A stretch of 7,148 nucleotides of DNA from Vibrio sp. (lineage in GTDB: Bacteria; Pseudomonadota; Gammaproteobacteria; Enterobacterales; Vibrionaceae). The stretch is taken from contig SLFB01000202.1 in assembly GCA_007124475.1 (NCBI GenBank), positions 1 through 7,148 of the forward strand, in the 5' to 3' direction. Below are positions 5,443-7,148 of the stretch, one piece after another. A program made the position numbers and the translations under genes. Positions within the stretch are counted from its first letter, which is position 1. Each line of letters opens with the position of its first letter. The notes under the pieces are model-generated. The model was not told the DNA's origin and made no database searches. It saw only the letters and a list, made by a program, of their open reading frames with translations.

Positions 5443-7148
5443 ATGAAAAACTTTTGGCTAGGCGTAATCGCGTTACTGGCTCTTTCTGGCTGTGTTACTC
5501 CGACCTCGTTGTCTTTTTTCTCTTCTTTACCTAAAGGCGTTACGCTCATTGAGCAAGTAGCAGCAACGCCGGATCAAGTGATGATCCCATACAGTAAATA
5601 CCGTTTAGATAATGGTCTGACGGTTATTTTGGCTCCAGATCATTCCGATCCATTGGTGCATATTGATGTGACCTACCATGTTGGCTCGGCAAGAGAAGAA
5701 ATAGGAAAGTCAGGTTTTGCTCATTTTTTCGAACATATGATGTTCCAAGGTTCTAAACATGTTGCTGATCAAGAGCATTTTCGCATCATCACCGAAGCGG
5801 GTGGACGGCTAAATGGCACCACTAACCGTGATAGAACTAACTATTTTCAAACCGTTCCGGCTAACCAACTGGAAAAAGTTTTATGGTTAGAAGCGGATCG
5901 TATGGGCTTTTTGCTTGATGCGGTTTCACAACGTAAATTCGAAATTCAGCGTGATACGGTGAAAAATGAACGTGCACAAAATTATGATAATCGTCCTTAT
6001 GGTTTAATTTGGGAAAGAATGGCGGAAGCTCTTTATCCATCAGGACACCCTTATTCATGGCAAACGATCGGTTATGTAGAGGATCTGGATCGAGTCGATG
6101 TTAATGATCTGAAAGCGTTCTTTTTGCGTTGGTATGGGCCTAATAATGCAATATTAACCATAGGTGGTGATATTGATATTAAACAAACCTTAGCGTGGGT
6201 TAATCGCTATTTTGGCTCGATTCCGCCTGGTCCTGAAGTGCAAAAAGCAGAAAAAGTACCAGCCGTGTTAGCGAATGATCGTTATATTACCCTTGAAGAT
6301 CGTATCCAGCAGCCGATGGTTTTGATTGGCTTTCCAACCGTGTATCTAGGCGCAGAGCAACAAGCCTCACTCGATGCGCTTGCTAACGTGCTCGGCAGTG
6401 GTTCGAATAGCCTGCTGTATCAAAATTTGGTGCGCACTCGCCAAGCCGTTGATGCGGGAGCGTTTCATGATTGTGCCGAATTAGCTTGTACCTTGTACCT
6501 CTATGCTATGGCTCCAGCAGGTCAGCAAGCTCAGTTAGCGCCGCTTTATCAAGCAATAATGGCCACATTAGAGCAATTTAAGCAGCAGGGTGTCACTGAC
6601 GAACGATTAGTACAAATTATGGGAATGGCTGAAGCTAATGCCATTTTTACTCTACAAAGTGTGCAAGGAAAAGTGACACAGCTGGCCAGTAATCAATTGT
6701 TCTATCAACAGCCAGATCGGTTAGAAACCCAATTAGCACAGCTAAGAGCGGTTACGACGACATCGGTTGAACAGGTATTTAATCATTACTTGTACCAACA
6801 GCCTAAGGTCACTCTCAGTGTGGTACCGCGGGGGCGTGCTGATGAATTAGCAGTGCGTGCAGCGACTTTTGTCACTCCTGAGCGTGAGTTACCGCTTTAT
6901 CAAAAGATAACTGAGCAACAATTAAACTACCGTCAGGTGATAGATAGCTTTGATCGTTCAGTCATGCCTGTCGTCGCTGAGGCCGTTCAACATCAGATGC
7001 CTGAACTATATGCCTATTATTTTGATAATGGTGCTGAACTGTTGGGAACCATGAGTACAGAAACGCCAACGGTACAACTTGAAATTCGTTTACCTGCTGG
7101 GGAACGACACGTGCCTGTTGGGCAGGAAGGTTTGGCCAATCTTACCGC
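5443..7148 (+). CDS. M16 (insulinase/pitrilysin family) zinc metalloprotease lipoprotein, 3' end beyond the window
   Basis: A reading frame open to the end of the window, 568 complete codons; the stop lies beyond 7148. The first 17 residues form a lipoprotein signal: MKN, a hydrophobic stretch, then the lipobox LSGC with Cys17. The following V18 is not Asp, so outer-membrane sorting is expected. The mature protein shows an active N-terminal M16 domain from about 50 (YRLDNGLTVIL), with the inverted zinc motif HFFEH (H94, E97 and H98) and the third ligand E176 in VKNERAQNYDNRPYG. An M16 C-type domain follows (about 200-390; WYGPNNAILTIGGD, GSNSLLYQNL). A second half begins near 525 with YYFDNGAELLG, the repeat of the NG-x-x-L start, so a full two-lobed enzyme of about 900 or more residues is expected. 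It should degrade peptides in the envelope. The ribosome-binding site is AAGGTGA (5432-5438). It probably shares a transcript with the two genes before it. From memory, V. cholerae has a putative insulinase-family protease at the same place (VC0554). Confidence 0.93.
   Translation, partial: MKNFWLGVIALLALSGCVTPTSLSFFSSLPKGVTLIEQVAATPDQVMIPYSKYRLDNGLTVILAPDHSDPLVHIDVTYHVGSAREEIGKSGFAHFFEHMMFQGSKHVADQEHFRIITEAGGRLNGTTNRDRTNYFQTVPANQLEKVLWLEADRMGFLLDAVSQRKFEIQRDTVKNERAQNYDNRPYGLIWERMAEALYPSGHPYSWQTIGYVEDLDRVDVNDLKAFFLRWYGPNNAILTIGGDIDIKQTLAWVNRYFGSIPPGPEVQKAEKVPAVLANDRYITLEDRIQQPMVLIGFPTVYLGAEQQASLDALANVLGSGSNSLLYQNLVRTRQAVDAGAFHDCAELACTLYLYAMAPAGQQAQLAPLYQAIMATLEQFKQQGVTDERLVQIMGMAEANAIFTLQSVQGKVTQLASNQLFYQQPDRLETQLAQLRAVTTTSVEQVFNHYLYQQPKVTLSVVPRGRADELAVRAATFVTPERELPLYQKITEQQLNYRQVIDSFDRSVMPVVAEAVQHQMPELYAYYFDNGAELLGTMSTETPTVQLEIRLPAGERHVPVGQEGLANLT

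Noticed and set aside
5861..6058. 65-codon minus-strand frame within the M16 gene
   Set aside because: It is antisense to the well-conserved catalytic M16 domain, including the third zinc ligand region, and has no independent support.

Overview
The window looks like ordinary chromosomal DNA of a gamma-proteobacterium, most likely a Vibrionaceae member. The oadG-oadA-oadB order, the subunit lengths (83, 594 and 376 residues) and the following trio (zinc-free quinone oxidoreductase-like MDR protein, YqaA/DedA-family membrane protein, M16 lipoprotein protease) match, from memory, the Vibrio cholerae VC0549-VC0554 neighbourhood downstream of csrA and tRNA genes. No database was consulted, so the genus is an inference. 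Base composition and codon use look uniform, and there is no integrase, transposase, CRISPR array or other sign of transfer.

Layout, all on the + strand. Positions 48-124 hold a complete tRNA-Arg(ACG) with encoded CCA, followed by a strong intrinsic terminator at 133-159. Positions 160-526 are AT-rich and have no credible gene. A near-consensus sigma-70 promoter at 527-554 leads into oadG (603-854), oadA (882-2666) and oadB (2677-3807), the three subunits of a biotin-dependent, sodium-pumping oxaloacetate decarboxylase. Positions 3808-4016 hold a probable dispersed intergenic repeat, a candidate promoter and a cUUCGg-loop terminator that overlaps the promoter's predicted start point. Then come an MDR oxidoreductase (4017-4964), a YqaA-like membrane protein (4961-5422, overlapping by ATGA) and a lipoprotein M16 metalloprotease (5443 to the window end, truncated by the window).

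How the genes work together. OadA transfers the carboxyl group of oxaloacetate to its biotin. OadB decarboxylates carboxybiotin in the membrane and exports Na+. OadG anchors OadA to OadB. The result is pyruvate, CO2 and a sodium gradient, which suits Na+-based marine bioenergetics. The last three genes look like a second transcription unit, but nothing in the sequence ties them to oxaloacetate metabolism.

I found no previously undescribed system. The observations most worth a second look are regulatory: the promoter/terminator overlap between the two operons, the repeat-like element directly after the oadB stop codon, and the long unexplained AT-rich region upstream of oadG. Two start codons (oadG and oadB) are best placed downstream of the longest possible ORF start.
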